NCBI GenBank assembly: GCA_030837445.1
Contig: JAUPKM010000023.1
Location: 1-6,952 of the forward strand
DNA: 6,952 nucleotides
Direction of reading: 5' to 3'
Source of the DNA: Actinomycetota bacterium
Lineage (GTDB): Bacteria > Actinomycetota > Actinomycetes > S36-B12 > UBA10799
Shown here one piece after another: positions 6,000 to 6,952 of the stretch. The translations under genes and the position numbers were made by a program. A model generated the notes under the pieces. That model ran no database searches and was not told the origin of the DNA. It saw only the letters and a list, made by a program, of their open reading frames with translations. Position 1 is the first letter of the stretch; each line of letters begins with the position of its first letter.

Positions 6000-6076
6000 G
6001 TCAGCGGCGCCAAGGCCACTCGCCGACTCGGCTTCCCATCCCAGCGCGCGGGTGTCCTCCGGCTGCCTCGGCGGAA

Positions 6077-6952
6077 CTACCGTGCCCCCGCGCCAGCGGT
6101 CTCGCTGTCTGCCAGTGGGTCGACGATCTCGGCGGCCTCCTCATCGGACTCGATGTGGACGGCCGGCAGGATATTGCTGAGCCACTTGGGCAGATACCAG
6201 TTGGCCTTCCCCAGCACCGTCATCAGGGAGGGCACGAAGACGAGCCGGATGATGAAGGCGTCCAACGCAATGGCGATCGCCAACGAGAGTCCGAACATCT
6301 TGATCGTGTTGTCGTCGCCGAACACGAAGGAGATGAAGACGCTGAACATGATCGCCGCCGCCGCCGCCACGACCCGACCTGAGCCGATCAATCCGCGACG
6401 GACAGAGAGCCGATTGTCCTGCGTGCGGGTCCACTCTTCCTGCATCCGGGACACCAGGAAGACCTGGTAGTCCATCGACAGCCCGAACAAGATGGCGAAC
6501 AGCATCACGGGCAGGAAGGGCAGGATCGGGCCGGTCGCGGTCACACCGAAGAGTTCCCGGAAGTTGCCCCATTGGAAGACGGCCACGGTGGCGCCCAAGG
6601 CCGCCCCCAGGCTCAGCAATGAGGTGAGGGCCGCGGTGAGCGGAATGAGTAGCGACCGGAACAGCACCATCAGGGCCAGGAAGCCAAGGCTCACGACCAC
6701 CAACAGGAACATCGGCAAGGCCTCGGAGAGCACCAAGGAGAAGTCCTCGGTGACAGCCGTGGCGCCGCCGACATAGGCATGCACGCCGGTGCCGGAGGTT
6801 GCCTGTGGAATGACATCGTTTCGCAGAGTTGCCAGCAACTCGCTGGTCGCCGCATCCTGTGGACCTGTTGCCGGCTGTACCTGAATAAGGGCGGTAGTGC
6901 CGTCCGGGCTGACCGACGGCGTGTTGGGGACAACCGGCGATGCTGCCACCAC
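6077..6952 (-). CDS. MMPL/RND-family transporter, C-terminal part (runs off right edge)
   Basis: The visible 291 residues are the C-terminal part of a larger membrane protein; whole MMPL proteins usually have 700 or more residues. The GTG at the window edge is not evidence of a start. Residues here are counted from the visible end. Residues 1-77 are the end of the second extracytoplasmic porter loop. Five helices follow, at about 78-97, 103-126, 145-160, 192-212 and 220-245, matching the last half of the RND fold. Family marks are G-L-S-M-D-Y at 157-162, the Asp-Tyr pair linked to proton coupling, D-A-F-I-I-R at 231-236, and G-K-A-N-W-Y-L-P-K-W-L at 248-258. The tail at 268-284 is acidic. Such proteins export lipids, siderophores or drugs using the proton gradient; the substrate cannot be told here. 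The gene converges on rarA across a 77-base gap with no clear terminator hairpin. Confidence 0.93.
   Translation of the reverse strand: MVAASPVVPNTPSVSPDGTTALIQVQPATGPQDAATSELLATLRNDVIPQATSGTGVHAYVGGATAVTEDFSLVLSEALPMFLLVVVSLGFLALMVLFRSLLIPLTAALTSLLSLGAALGATVAVFQWGNFRELFGVTATGPILPFLPVMLFAILFGLSMDYQVFLVSRMQEEWTRTQDNRLSVRRGLIGSGRVVAAAAAIMFSVFISFVFGDDNTIKMFGLSLAIAIALDAFIIRLVFVPSLMTVLGKANWYLPKWLSNILPAVHIESDEEAAEIVDPLADSETAGAGAR

Noticed and set aside
6000..6076. A terminator between convergent rarA and the MMPL gene
   Set aside because: Only stems of four or five bases with poor loops were found (for example GCCGA/TCGGC around one base) and no T-run on either strand.

Overview
The window is a high-GC chromosomal segment. 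Codons end mostly in G or C, long shadow frames run opposite the real genes, and several starts look leaderless. Gene content (MMPL-family transporter, RarA, secreted alpha/beta hydrolase) fits an actinobacterium; the genus cannot be set from this sequence. No rRNA, tRNA, CRISPR, insertion sequence or phage gene was seen. It reads as ordinary chromosome with a small accessory component.

Layout, left to right. (1) Bases 1-41, minus strand: the first 13 codons of a gene leaving the window, probably an EamA/DMT-type membrane transporter, with a leaderless-type start. (2) 192-1187, plus: a secreted, four-cysteine protein of unknown function. (3) 1252-1854, minus: 5-formyltetrahydrofolate cyclo-ligase, convergent with the previous gene. 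(4) 2022-3323, plus: an exported or membrane-anchored lipase/esterase with a Candida antarctica lipase A-like layout of catalytic residues and cysteines. (5) 3326-4492, plus: a polytopic membrane protein, probably a transporter, two bases after the lipase stop and with its ribosome-binding site inside the lipase's last codons. (6) 4566-5999, plus: replication-associated recombination protein RarA, with a leaderless-type start and a short tandem repeat at its C-terminal end. (7) 6077-6952, minus: the C-terminal part of an MMPL/RND transporter, convergent with rarA and continuing past the right edge.

How the genes relate. The one clear functional unit is the lipase-permease pair, apparently co-transcribed and possibly translationally coupled. 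A surface enzyme that cuts an ester followed by a membrane protein that moves a product or substrate is a reasonable but untested reading. The folate enzyme and RarA are housekeeping genes with no visible link to that pair. No clearly new multi-gene system is evident; the best candidates for follow-up are the lipase-permease pair and the orphan four-cysteine secreted protein.
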